Assembly: GCA_024345305.1 (NCBI GenBank)
Contig: BRON01000011.1
Coordinates: 868,001-932,000 of the forward strand
Length of the DNA stretch: 64,000 nt
Direction: 5' to 3'
Origin: Mrakia gelida
Lineage: Eukaryota > Basidiomycota > Tremellomycetes > Cystofilobasidiales > Mrakiaceae
Below the pieces are notes generated by a model. The model was given only the letters and a program-made list of their open reading frames with translations. It was not told the DNA's origin and did not search any database. The translations under genes were made by a program, and so were the position numbers. Below are positions 20,857-31,500 of this stretch, in pieces. The first letter of the stretch is position 1. Every line of letters begins with the position of its first letter.

Positions 20857-22175
20857 ATGGCTGCGCCTTTGACGAGAGACCTTTCCAGCGCTTTATCAAC
20901 GGACCTCGCTACGATTTTACGACTCTTCAAAGACGGAAAAGCAGCGAGCTCGCCTTCGGAGGAAGGTCAGGAGATGCTTGCTTCGTTCTTCAACTATTGC
21001 AACGTCCGTTTTCTTCCCGTTCGTTCTTCGTCCCTCTACCTCGCGTCTGGCTGACATTGTTTTTCGCTTCTCTTGATGAAGACTCTTCCCTCGATGCCCT
21101 GTGACCAAGACAGGCGCTCACTCCTTGTTCGTGAACCAGCCAGCCAGGCCCAGCGTTCGCTTCCCTGCGACTTTTCGACGACATCACTGACCTCCCTTCT
21201 TCTGCCTTTCGTCCCAGGAGGGCTTTGGATCCCAATACCTTCTTTCTCTAGTTCGCTTCTGCAACGTTGTCGAAGAGCCCGCGGAGAGCTGCTACCTGAT
21301 GCAGCTGAAGTTGCTCGCTCGATCTCAACTCTCCTGCTTCGCTCGATTGGTTCGTCTCTTCCCAGAGGACGCCTGCAGAGCCTATCTGAAGCCTCTTGAT
21401 ATCGTAGAGCTTTGATCGCAGCTTATCAACGAGGAGACGGTGCGTGTGGCTCTGTTTCACTCAGCTCGTAGACCTCACTCGTCGCTGACCTGCTGCTCGA
21501 CCCGTTCCTGTTTCCGTTGTCTTCTTTGCCTCAGGTCCGCCAAACTCACATGGTCACCGATTTTAAAGCCTTCTTCGACCTCATGGTCGCGCGCTTGAAC
21601 CATCTCCCGGAAGATTCAGCCCTCCCTACCCTCTCCGCTTCATCTCTGCTCGCTCTTTCGCACGTCGCGTCTCGGTCTTGCTCCGAAACCCTCCCCCTTC
21701 TTCAAGCTACCCTGGTGTCTCAGAAGGTTCCTCTCGACCCCTTCATCGCCGTATTCGAGGGCCTGGGTAACGGGTTGGTGGATGTAAAGACCTGGGAGGA
21801 TATCTTGTAGGAAGAAGGACGAGCGGAGGTTTGGAGGACTTGCGAGCATCAAGTTGCGTTGAACGAGGCCACCTTCGATGAGTCGACGTGCGCTAAGATG
21901 GGTGAAGACGAAGAGATGATGGCTTGTTCGAGAGTGAGTGGCTCTCTTCGCCTTTTTGCTCGCTTTGCTGAGCTTCCGCTGACGTCTTGCCTCAACGCGT
22001 CGTCTTCCCTCGTCCAGTGCCTCGCTGTTCGCTACTGCTCCAGAGGTTCGCCTCTCGTCGCTTCCTCTTCCTCCTATCCTCCTCGCTGACTCGTTTTCCC
22101 CTTCTCGTCTCTTCAGAACATCAAGAAGCCGACTGGAAGAGGCACAAGCGGTTCTGCTTCAAGCCGACGTGGTGA
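20857..22175 (+). pseudogene. MYND zinc-finger gene (copy A), probably degenerate
   Basis: The reading starts MAAPLTRDLSSALSTDLATI at 20857 and shows homology to the copy at 55063 in GFGSQYLLSLVRFCNVVEE and in the C-terminal MYND half finger: ACSRCLAVRYCSRE, then HQEADWKRHKRFCFKPTW, ending 22175. The last exons keep the CxxC, YC, H and C ligands and splice cleanly. The middle is broken: TGA at 21413-21415 (after DIVEL) and TAG at 21808-21810 (after TWEDIL) interrupt the homologous frame. A weak alternative donor (GTAGAG at about 21404) could skip the first stop, but I found no splice that removes the second. MYND fingers usually bind proline-rich peptides. I call it a pseudogene with caution, because the finger is very well preserved. 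Confidence 0.5.
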
Positions 22176-22440
22176 AAGAGGGAGTCGACCCGAGTTGAAC
22201 CACGAAACGGACGAGGAGTTCAGCTTTGTTTGTTGTCAGTCGCAGATGTAATGTTAGAGAGCGCAGGACATGCTCGACTCCTGCGAGAATCATGATGAGT
22301 GACGATAACGAGGGACGAGGTGACGAAGAAGAGCCGGCGTCAACGCGTCGCGTCGCAGAGTTCAATTCCGTTCTCTCGTCCTTTCTCTGAAATCTCCCTC
22401 TCGAGCCGTAGGCACTAAGAGACACATGTATGATTCTCCT
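22176..22440. other. Convergent spacer
   Basis: A short region between the 3' ends of the MYND gene and the RING gene. An ATGATGA at 22292-22298 and a CTGA at 22387 give a chance C/D-like pair, but there is no terminal stem or rRNA match. Nothing else is seen. Confidence 0.3.
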
Positions 22441-23422
22441 CTATGTGCACGCCTCTATCGTCGAGCCATTGGAGAGCCCAAGCTGATGCAATCCAACTTT
22501 CCCCGCCGTCGCGACTTCCAGACGACGTCCGAGGTGGATGAAAGCTGAGGTACTAATTTCCAGCTGTATATACAGCAACATTCGAACCTGACCGAGCGAT
22601 GCTGAAGATCTCAAGATGGACGTGGAGAACAGGTGAATAAAAGAGAGGAACAACAACGACGGCTTGTTGTCAGAAGGGATATTCGACAACTCACCTCCTT
22701 CTTCCGGGACCTTGACCTTGAACGCAGCCTTCTGAAGCCTGAAGAAGACGCCGATAGTCATCTGGATGAAGCGAGGAGGGGGAGAGGGCGCAGATAAGTT
22801 AGCGAGAGGCTTGTCAAATGGAAACTACGCGGAACGCTCGCGACGAACCATTTTTCTGCCCGGAGGGTTGAAGGCTGGAAGGAGCAACCTCTCACATCGA
22901 AGGTGACGAGAGTTCTGGGCAGTTATTATAGCGATCACTTGGGCCTGACAACGCTGCGAAGAGGCCAGTTTATGTCGAACGCGTTTCAACTCGTTTGAAA
23001 GCGCGACGACTTGAGCTTCAGGGGTTGTGCTCGTAACTTCTGGTGAGTTTTCTTCTTTTGAGAGGAAGATAGGTCGAAGAGGAAGGTGAAGCCTTGTCAC
23101 TGAACTCAAGCTGGTAGCGGCACAGACGGAAAAACGTTAGCTGTAGCTCGACGAGTGGTCGACAGAAACGTCGAAGAAGTCGTCGACGGATTGGGTCGAA
23201 CTCACCAGTTCGGACACCGAGGTCGAATCATCAGTTCTGTCTGGATACATGGTTTATGGAAGACATGTCCTGGAAGGAGAAGAACAAGAAGGTGAGCTCG
23301 GTCGAAGAAGAGAAAGAAAGAAGAACAGACGGACCACAAGGCAAAGCGATCAAGGCGAGCTCGCTGTCGCGGAGAGAGTCGGCGCAGAATGAGCAGATGC
23401 TGAGAGAGGTGGCAGTGTTCAT
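22441..23422 (-). CDS. RING-finger protein with coiled coil
   Basis: Five exons join in phase. Exons 1 and 2 give MNTATSLSICSFCADSLRDS and LPCGHVFHKPCIQTEL, and exon 2 with exon 3 give RCPNC. Together these place the eight zinc ligands C-x2-C, C-x-H, H-x2-C, C-x2-C of a RING domain at residues of about 10-52. A predicted coiled coil follows (AQVVALSNELKRVRHKLASS), then a C-terminal part with MMTIGVFFRLQKAAFKVKV and a tail ending TIEACT. Such a layout is known from small E3 ubiquitin ligases of the TRAIP type, but the C-terminus shows no family I can name. The C-terminal exons are less certain. The gene stands tail to tail with the MYND locus. Confidence 0.65.
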
Positions 23423-24173
23423 GTTGGTAGGAAAGGAAGATGGTGATGGTTGGATGAAGAAGAGAAGAAGGTGAGCTCGAAAGCTGCTTTTATACCTTTC
23501 GAAACAGTGAGATCAGAACAGCGAAACCAGAACAACCAGAACCGAGTAATCTGTTCGACTTCAGTAACCTGATTTTGTGTCTTGTTCTGTGTCAGAAACA
23601 AGATAAAAAAATGGAAACCGCGAAAGCCAGTTGTTTCCAACGTCAAGAGTCAAGAACGAGAGTCTTCTCATCCTGGTCGAGAAGAAGTGAGCGAGCGATG
23701 GGTGCAGGTCGAGACGCGTCGCAGTCTTCCTTTCGTCTGATTTTCTCCCTTTTTTCAACGGCGTAGCTGAGGTTTGATCACGTTACATCCTGCTCAGTAG
23801 AGTGAGAAGTAGAATGAGATAGATCCGGCGCTTCTAGACCCTCAGAAACGGCGAGAAAGTAGAATGAAACCACGATTCAACCTGAAAACAACAGAACACC
23901 CAGAGCTCGTTCAACCTGAATTCAGCCCACTCAATCTGACCAAAATTTGATTTTTCTAGTTCAGAGAGAATCATCGAACCAAAAAGACCAGTTGTGTTCA
24001 ACTTCCGCCGTCGAGAACAGGAAAATTTGCGTCCTGTTGGAGAGAAAATGAGCGCCGAGCCTTCAGACCTCGAGACGCGTCGTCGTCATCTTCTGTTCTT
24101 CTCGCTTTCCAACACAGCTGGATCTTCATCATGCTAGGCTCAAATCACATACAGAGACTCCTTTTGAATATAT
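23423..24173. repeat. AT-richer non-coding region with two diverged copies of a ~130-230 bp element
   Basis: No gene is supported. Two related segments are seen, near 23620-23760 and near 23975-24115. They share CCAGTTGT, a block around GTC-AGAAC, ATGAGCG or GTGAGCG, and CGAGACGCGTCG in the same order. The stretches before them share GAAACCA and ACAGAAC-like words. A hairpin CTTGTTCTG/CAGAAACAAG lies at about 23580-23602. Base composition is visibly more A/T-rich than neighbouring genes. It may be a decayed mobile element or a long promoter or 3' region; no transposase or terminal repeat is seen. Confidence 0.35.
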
Positions 24174-25894
24174 CTACCCCCTCTTCGCCTTCGCACCCGC
24201 CTTCCCAGCACCCACTGGAGCGTTCAAAACCTCCAAGAAAGCCTTCTTGTCCTCCCACCCGAAACCAACCCTCTTCAGCCTTCCCATCTCGCTGATTCCT
24301 TTCACGCACCGCTCCGTCAAGTTGTCGGCGGTTGAGAGCGGGCAGTCTGCGGGTGAGAGGAGGGAGATGGCGAGCGGGAGGGTGGGCGGGAAGGAGGTGA
24401 GGATGGAGAAGAGGTGAGGGAGTATGGGGATTCCGGGGGTCGAGGCGAGGGAGTGGGTGAGGGTGGGCGAGAGAGGAGTGGGGGTTGGATATCTGGGAAG
24501 AGAGCGAGAAGGGAGGGGAAAAGCGAGGAGGGACGAGACGTTAGAACGACGATGTGACGCAACGAGAGACTCGAGCGAGACAGAAGCCACCTTCCGGCTC
24601 CTTGTAGAAAAGACAAGAGCAAGAGTCCTAACTCACCTAAAGCATACCAGCCAGACTCCCCATCTCCTCCTGCCTCTCTCAACCTTGTCGTCCTCTCCGA
24701 AGACGTCCACGAACTTCGCTACTCCCCTCCCGTTCGTCGTCGTTCCCTCTGGCAGCAGTACGAGCACCCTTCCTTGATCCTTGGCCTTCTGCTGAGCTTC
24801 AGCGAAGGTGGTTGAGCGAGATGAAGGAGGGGGCGGGGTTCGACCTGTTCGAAGGACGAGGGATGGGAGGGAGAAGACTTGGACTAGGGACGCCTTCGAG
24901 GAGGAGGCGGTGGTGGTGGGAGTAGGAGTTGGGAGAAGGAAGATGGGGTTGAACCTGTTGGGAGAGAATGGAAGGACGGAAGAGAGTGAAGAGATGGTCA
25001 GCGATTGAGAATTCGGCTGGCTGAGGGCTGAGGAGAAGGGAGAGAGAGAAGATCGCAACGAACCGATAAGCGAGCCAGAGCAGCTCGATCCACGAGATCC
25101 AATTGGAGACGATCACATCTCCAGCTTTGGGTTTCCAGATGTTTTTGATGTCCGATTTGCTAGCAGCGGAGAGAAGAAGAAGAGGTCAGCTTCGACGCGT
25201 CGAGCGAGCTGTTGAAGGCGAGAGTCGAATCGAACTCACCCTCGACTGGACGAAGCAGAGTACTTGACGTCGAACCTGAAGGCTCCTAGCATGAGTAAGA
25301 TCAAGCGAGTCCATACGGAGGTGAAAATATTCGCCAAGGGTCTCTGTAGATGATGGAGTTGAGCGAGTTTCTGCAGGAGGAAGGACGACGAGAGGTGAGC
25401 TCGACGAGAGATGGAGCCGAAGGAAAGGAGGCGAAAGGGTCGGACTGACGAGTATGCCTAGGACTCCTTCGACAGTGAGAAGGTAGAGGATGCTGCAGAG
25501 GAGTACTGGGACGGTCTGGATCGGAAAGAAGCGAATGAGTGAGCTCGGAAACCGGAGAGGGAGAGGAAGAAGGAAGGACGAGAAGAGAGCGAGCTCACCC
25601 TCAGGACTGCCAGCGCATACCTCACGACCGTGAAGCCCTTCGCGAGTACCGAAGTCTCAGCGAGAGGTGGAATAGGGGTAAGGAAGGGCTGTGGACGAGA
25701 GAGAAGACAGGAAAGTAAGTACGAGCTTCTTCAAAGGGAAGGAGAGGGAAAGGAAGGAGGGGTCGAGCTGACCTGAATGCCTGTCCCAGGGTCCTTCGAG
25801 GGGAAAACGGAGTCAAACTCATCAGCGAGCAGTCTCTGAAGGACTGTATATCGAAGGCAGGGTTACTCACTCTCCATTTTGAGTACTTCTCCAT
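24174..25894 (-). CDS. LOA1: LOA1/VPS66-type lysophospholipid acyltransferase
   Basis: The start MEKYSKWRDPGTGIQPFL is characteristic of the Loa1/Vps66 family of ER and lipid-droplet acyltransferases, which in yeast affect lysophosphatidic acid acylation and triacylglycerol flow. A hydrophobic region follows (TVPVLLCSILYLLTVEGVL), then ILLMLGAFRFDV, then motif I as IVSNWISWIELLWLAYR, and motif III as LLPEGTTTNGRGVAKF, where Glu-Gly-Thr is the phosphate-binding signature. The last exon ends KAGAKAKRG. At the position of the usual His of NHx4D this protein has Trp, and Glu replaces Asp (SNWISWIE). I am not sure whether that is normal for this subfamily. Introns carry CTGAC branch sites. It is divergent from RIB3. 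Confidence 0.85.
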
Positions 25895-26108
25895 AGTTTC
25901 CTCGTGATGGGCGATGGGGAAGTTGATGACACTCGGTTTTCGACGATTTCGTCAGCCGGGTTCGATTCGGGTCTGACTTTTTCCCTTCTGCTTTGTCCTC
26001 CTTCCCAGCAAACCACCACCATCAAAAATCTACCTCTCTATCCCCTCTCTGCTCCAACTCACCACCAACCTCACTCCATCCCTCTCAGCTCCCCTCTCTC
26101 ACTCCTAA
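25895..26108. promoter_or_regulatory. Divergent LOA1/RIB3 promoter
   Basis: A 214 bp spacer between two start codons. An intron-like block (GTCTGAC and CTTCCCAG at about 25972-26009) may be part of a spliced 5' leader of RIB3. GGGTTCGATTC at about 25957 resembles a tRNA B box, but no tRNA can be folded around it. Confidence 0.35.
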
Positions 26109-27538
26109 ATGAGCTCGCCCTTCTCCTCGATGGAATCCGCCCTCGCCGCCTTTGGACGAGGAGAGTTCGTGGTCGTTATGGACGACGAGGACAGGGAGAA
26201 CGAAGGAGACCTCCTCATCGCTGCTAGCGAGTGTACGACAGAGAAGATGGCTTGGTTCATCAAGCATACCAGGTGAGTCACGTCGTTCTTTCATCGTCTC
26301 GCTCCGCTTCCTTCGAGTCATTCAGCCCACGCTCTGGACGAGCCCGTTCGAGCTACGAGTTTCAGAAAGCTGGGAGGAGCTGGGGCTGGACGGGCATGGG
26401 CTAAGAGAGTCTCGTTTCGGGCTAGACGAGTTTCTCGTATGATTGAGGAGGAAGGAAATCCGGCCTGAACGGACGAGGGAAGAACGGAGAAGAGCGTGGA
26501 GGGTTGAGCTCGAAGCTCGAACGAGCCGGAGTTGGAACGCTCCTCCTTCCCCTCATCTATACTGTTGGGAGTCCTCGAGACCCAGGATCTACTCCTAATC
26601 CTCTATAGATTCCGATGGGACCTCTTCGCATGTCTTCAAGCTCATCAAAGCTCGCGTTCTGAGCTCGATCCTCGACTCGGGAAATCTCGACTGACAACCT
26701 CCCTCTTCTTCTTTCTTTCTTTCCTCCGTCGCAGTGGCTACATCTGCATCTCCCTCCCCGCAACTCGTCTGGAAGCTCTTGACATCCCCATGATGGTCGC
26801 CCACAACGAGGAGACCAACAAAACTGCCTACACCGTCACCGTCGACTACAGCATCGGTGAGCTCTCGCCCTTTCTCTCACCCTCTTCACGTGTCTTCCCT
26901 CGTTCGAGCTTCCTTCCTCCTCAGTTCTCCCCTTCGCCTCGAGCGATTCTTCCTCAGCCTCATGAGCCATCTCATGCTGACTTATTCTTCACCTCTTCTG
27001 TTTCGTCCTTCTCAGGCACAACGACAGGTATCTCGGCTCACGACCGAGCTCTTACCGGACGAAAACTGGCAGACTCTTCGTCGAAAGCGACGGATTTCAA
27101 CAGACCTGGACACATGGTTCCTCTGAAGGCTGCCGAGGGAGGTGTTTTGAAGAGGAAGGGTCACACCGAGGCTTCTCTTGGTGAGTCTTTCGTCGAAATC
27201 TTTTTCGCGTCGAGCGAACGACGCGTCTTGCTTCTCGTCACTCACACTTCCTCTCCTCTCTTCCCTTTCTTTCCCCTTCCCACCTTCCCCTCACCTCCTC
27301 GTGGATCTCGTTTGCATTTCCTCCCTCCCACCCTCGCCTTGCCTCCTCCCCACCAGATCTCTGCCGTCTCACCGGTCTCCCCGAAGCAGGACTCCTTTGC
27401 GAACTCGTCGCTCCCGATCCCAACCCCACGGGATCCATGGCCAAGCTCGAGGACTGCCTGAAGTTCGCTAAGACGTGGAAGCTCGAGACGATCAGTGTGG
27501 AGATGATCAGGAAGTGGAGGGAGGAGAAGAACCTTTGA
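26109..27538 (+). CDS. RIB3: 3,4-dihydroxy-2-butanone-4-phosphate synthase (riboflavin biosynthesis)
   Basis: Converts ribulose 5-phosphate to dihydroxybutanone phosphate and formate, one of the two inputs to lumazine in riboflavin synthesis. Four exons: 26109-26272 ([20 protein letters not shown], then [20 protein letters not shown] with the acidic metal-site motif), 26735-26856 ([34 protein letters not shown]), 27016-27180 ([38 protein letters not shown]) and 27357-27538 ([18 protein letters not shown] sequence with D first, ending WREEKNL). Length and all motifs match a monofunctional enzyme. Phases agree at each junction. Intron 1 is 462 bases, far longer than the usual 60-100 here. The short upstream in-frame Met at 26109 is preferred over one six codons later because it follows a stop-rich leader. 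Confidence 0.95.
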
Positions 27539-28538
27539 GGAGGGAGGTTGGAGGGAAACGAAGGAAGAAACGAGTGAGGAGAGGAGGATCTGTTTTGAGG
27601 GCTCAGTTTGATTATAGAATACGTTAGCGTCTCTTCTCCAGGTGCGTTTGAGGAGAGTGCGAGAGGGAGGGGAAGCTCGAAGGGAGGTGCGAGCTCGAGA
27701 GGAGGGCGAGGTAGGTTGAACGAGGTCGAAAGACGAGGAGGGACGATTGCCACAGATCTCGGAGACCTGAGTGGCTGCTGATCATGCTTCAAGTGTAGAG
27801 TGTTTTCGTTCAAAGCTGTCTGCGTGCATAAACGCGGGAGAACGAGAGGGACCAAATGGGGAGGGAGAGATGGCTGGGACGTGACGCGACGGGAGCTTGT
27901 TTTTGCCTCCTTCGCGTCTTCGCTCGGCAGCCTTCGCGCTCCGAACGTTCTGACCAGGGAAGGTGCTCTTTCCATTCGCTGGTCCCTTCTTCTCCCATCT
28001 CCTTCCCCTCGTTCATTAAGGAACACTCGTCAGGAACGAGCAAGGCCCCCTCGGAGACCTCCGATTTGGTTCGTTTTCTTTTATCTTATCGGTTCACGCC
28101 TCGGCCCCCTCTCTCTCAGCCCTCCCCTTCCACAGACAAACCGAAGCGAAGGACTTCACTTACACCCTGACCATCCGAAACGAAGCGAAAATCAAAGCGA
28201 ACATCGTCGAGGAAGCCAAAGTCTCAGCTGGTCGAAGGCGAGACCCGATCGAGATGGGTGAGCTTCGACTCTTCTCTTCCTTGCTCAAAGCTTCCCTTCT
28301 CCTCCCTCCAAGCATGAACTCTTCAAGATCTCCTCGTCGGATGTGGACTTCTCAAGATAGCTATCGTGGTCAAACAAACGTCTACCCAAAAAATGAGCGA
28401 GGTTTGGTCAAACTCCGGGGGAAAATAGGGGGAGGGCAAAAGAGAACGAGCGAGCTGACTTCCCTGTTCGCTTTCTCCTTTCAACGCCCACCCGATCCTC
28501 CATCCCTCCCTCCTCTTCTCCCTCCCTCTCGCTCTTGG
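27539..28538. other. About 1 kb non-coding region upstream of the first histidine kinase
   Basis: The first part should be the RIB3 3' end. In the second part an intron-like block begins with GTGAGCTTCGAC at 28257 and ends near CTCCAAG (28313). Another CTGAC with a pyrimidine run lies just before the kinase start, so the kinase probably has a long, spliced 5' leader. Open frames here on both strands are low-complexity Arg/Ser/Pro and are not accepted as genes. Confidence 0.35.
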
Positions 28539-31500
28539 ATGAGCACACCCTCCACCGATGCAGATCACCTAGAAGATCCCATTCATTCTATGCCTCTCTA
28601 CTCTCCCGCCAGCGAGATCGAAGAGTCTCCGATGCCCACGAACCGAAGTGAGGATCCCCTTCCTCTCCTTCCTTCTTCCCATGCCTTCCCTCCTTTCGAG
28701 CCCATCCTCGCTCCCCTTCCCGACTCTTACTGACTCACCTCGCCCATTCCGTACTCAGCCCTCCAACCCCAAAGCGTCTTCAACGAGAACAGGTCTAGCA
28801 ACCTTCCAACTCATCAGCAGGAGGACGACGAACCCAGCAAGAAGGTCGACAACGGAGCCACTCGTCGAGGATCCAACTCTGGGCACTCTCAAGGGACGTC
28901 GAGATCCGTGGCTTCCTTGGCTTCGAGGATACCACGCGGGAAGCGCCAGCAGTCGATCTATAGCTTCTTGTCGGATGCGTCGATGAACTCAGACGAAGAC
29001 GACGACGAGTTCGAGCCTGTCCATCTGGCTACCTTCGCTCCCGACGTCGATCCCAACGAGATTTCCAACTTGGCTGCTATCCCCATTCTTGCCTTCCTGG
29101 ACGGTGAGGCATCCGTCTCTTCTGCGAGGAGAAGGGTAGCTCTGTCCTCTGCGAGAGGCAATGGAAGGAGTTGAGAAACGACGTCGGCGACATGCGAGCT
29201 GACCTTCGATGTTTTCCTTCTTCTTCTTCTTCTTCTTCAGCTCATCGCCAACCTTGCGCCATTGTCCCTCTGCAGACTGAGAAGCTCTCTTCTGCGACAT
29301 CTTCCACTTCCTCCGAAGCTTCGAACGAACCCCTCGCGCTCACAATCTGGGCAAATCTGACCTTCTTCTCGGTGAGCTCACTCCTCCTTCTCTCGTCCTT
29401 CTCCATCTTTCGCTTCCTCCATCTCACGCCATCGCCATTTTCCTCCTCCTTCTCTTCCAGGTCACCCGAGGGAGGCAACTCGTCGAATGTCTGGAGCCTG
29501 AGGAAGCGAGAGCCTTCACGAGGTGAGAGTCAACTCGTTCGAGACGCGTCCTCCTTCCCCACCCGACTAACCTCTCTCTCCCTCTCGTTCTCGTTTTCGA
29601 GGTGGGTTTGGGGCCCTGAGGCGTACGTCAACGGACCGGCTGGTACGACTGGAGGAGCTGGAGATCTTGGTTACTATCAGGGAGTCGACCTGGCGTTGTC
29701 GTGAGTTTTTTTTCCTTCTCTTGGAAGCGGTCTTGGGAGGGGAAGGAGACGCGAGCTGACCGAACCTCTTGATCTCCATCAGACCGACTCTCACTGTCAC
29801 CCTTCACGCAGTAAGTTTTTCATCACCCTCGCCCGACCTCTCTTGGACTGCATCCATTTAGGTTCAGGCTCAGAAGCTGGAGAAGGTCGAGGGCGAGGGA
29901 GATCGAGGAAGTTCGAGGCTGACCGGATCTTGCTTCCTTCTTTCGCGTTTTCCGCAAACTCCAGGGCACATCAGCGCCTACGACCCTCGAGCTCTGTCGA
30001 ACCACCTCCCCGTCCACTCCCCATCTCATTCTCACCTCTCACATCATCAGCAACCGCCCAAACATCATCTCCTACGCGTCAAAACTTCGAGCAGGCTCGA
30101 CAGTCTCAACCTCGTCTCGCTCTTCGATCAACTCCATCACTCCCACCGTCGTTGGACCCTTCGGATCCTCCTCACCCGATACTCCTCTACCCATCGTCAC
30201 TCCAGCTCCTCTCCTCCATGCGGCAGCAGCAGTCTCGTCGGAAGAAGACCTCACTCCCACCGTCGAGCTTCGTCGTCCTTCAGCGTCCTCCTCCGCGGGA
30301 CCTAGCACTCTCAGTCGAACCAGCTCGTCTAACTCTTCGGACGAGACCAGGATGGCAGCTGGAAGTCCCATCTCGGAGCCATCGACACCAGATCCTCAAA
30401 GAACTATCACCTTCCCCGAGGGAATCCCAGCGAGGAAGTCCCTGCCCGCGATCGATCCAGACGACCCAGATCTGCCCGATGTTGCGTCGAGAACGGACCC
30501 GGAGATGGATGCGATGAGGAGGGAGTTCGATAGACTGTTCGAGATCAGGTCGAGGGAGATCACGCTGTTGACGGAGGTGAGTTGAGAGCTCCTCGAACCC
30601 AACCAACCACGACGCGTCTCCCCTTCGAAGCTCGAGCTCAATCGTATTCGTCTCGATTTCCAGTGGGCTCCTGTTGGAATGTTCTGTGGTACCCCCGATG
30701 GTCTTCTGACATACGTCAACAAGCAATGTGAGTCCTCCTAGACCGAAGAGCGAATCGAAACCTCTCGCGAGCTGATCTGTGCTTCGTCTTCCGCACTTGT
30801 TCGTTCTCTCCAGTCCGAGAACTCACGAATCTTCACGCCGATCCCAACACTTGGCCTTCGATCTTCATCGAGCGTGGTGAGTCGTCGTCTCTCGTATCTG
30901 CTACAAAACGGATCTAACGCGTCGATCCTTCTTTCCCTTGTCGTCCCTTTCTGACTCGTTCCAATCCCTCCTCAGATCGTACACCGCTTCGTCACATGTG
31001 GGAGGAGTGCTTCAGGACTGGAAAGCAGGGATCGGGAGAGTTCCAGCTCATGGTGGGAGAGGGAGATGCTTTCGCCGCTGGTCGTTCAGCTGTTCGTTCA
31101 TCTCGTTTCCTTCTTTCCTCCCTTCCTTTCCTGACGACGTCGAGCTCGAGCTGACTCGCTTCTTTGCCTTCCCGCAGCATCACGTTTTGATTCGACTGGT
31201 TGGACTTACCGAGGGACGAGGAAACTCGAACTCAAACCCGTTCGTTTGACCCAGCTCGTTCCCGCCCACGAGATCGAGACTGACGCGTCTTCCCCCTTCC
31301 GATCCATAGATTCGTTACCGGATTCGTTGGAACCATGATTGGTCAGTACACGGCCTCCTTTCTGCCCTTTTAGCGTCGTCGAAGTCGTTTCTGACGAGCT
31401 CTCCTCCCTCGATTCCGACTTACACAGACATCTCGGACAGGAAGGACTACGAGACCGCCCAGAAGAGAATGAACGCCGAGAGGATCGATGCTTGGAAGGC

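Noticed and set aside
22285..22392. Extra C/D snoRNA from ATGATGA and CTGA between convergent genes
   Set aside because: The flanks do not form a terminal stem, and the sequence before CTGA has no rRNA match that I can recognise.
25945..25975. tRNA gene suggested by GGGTTCGATTC
   Set aside because: No A box, no acceptor stem and no cloverleaf can be formed around it.
26273..26734. Flavin or other riboswitch in the RIB3 intron
   Set aside because: I could not find the conserved cores of an FMN or TPP aptamer. Only the unusual length is reported.
27238..28026. Long minus-strand open frame antisense to RIB3 and its 3' region
   Set aside because: It is Arg/Ser/Pro-rich, overlaps the real RIB3 exon, and contains no recognisable domain or intron pattern.
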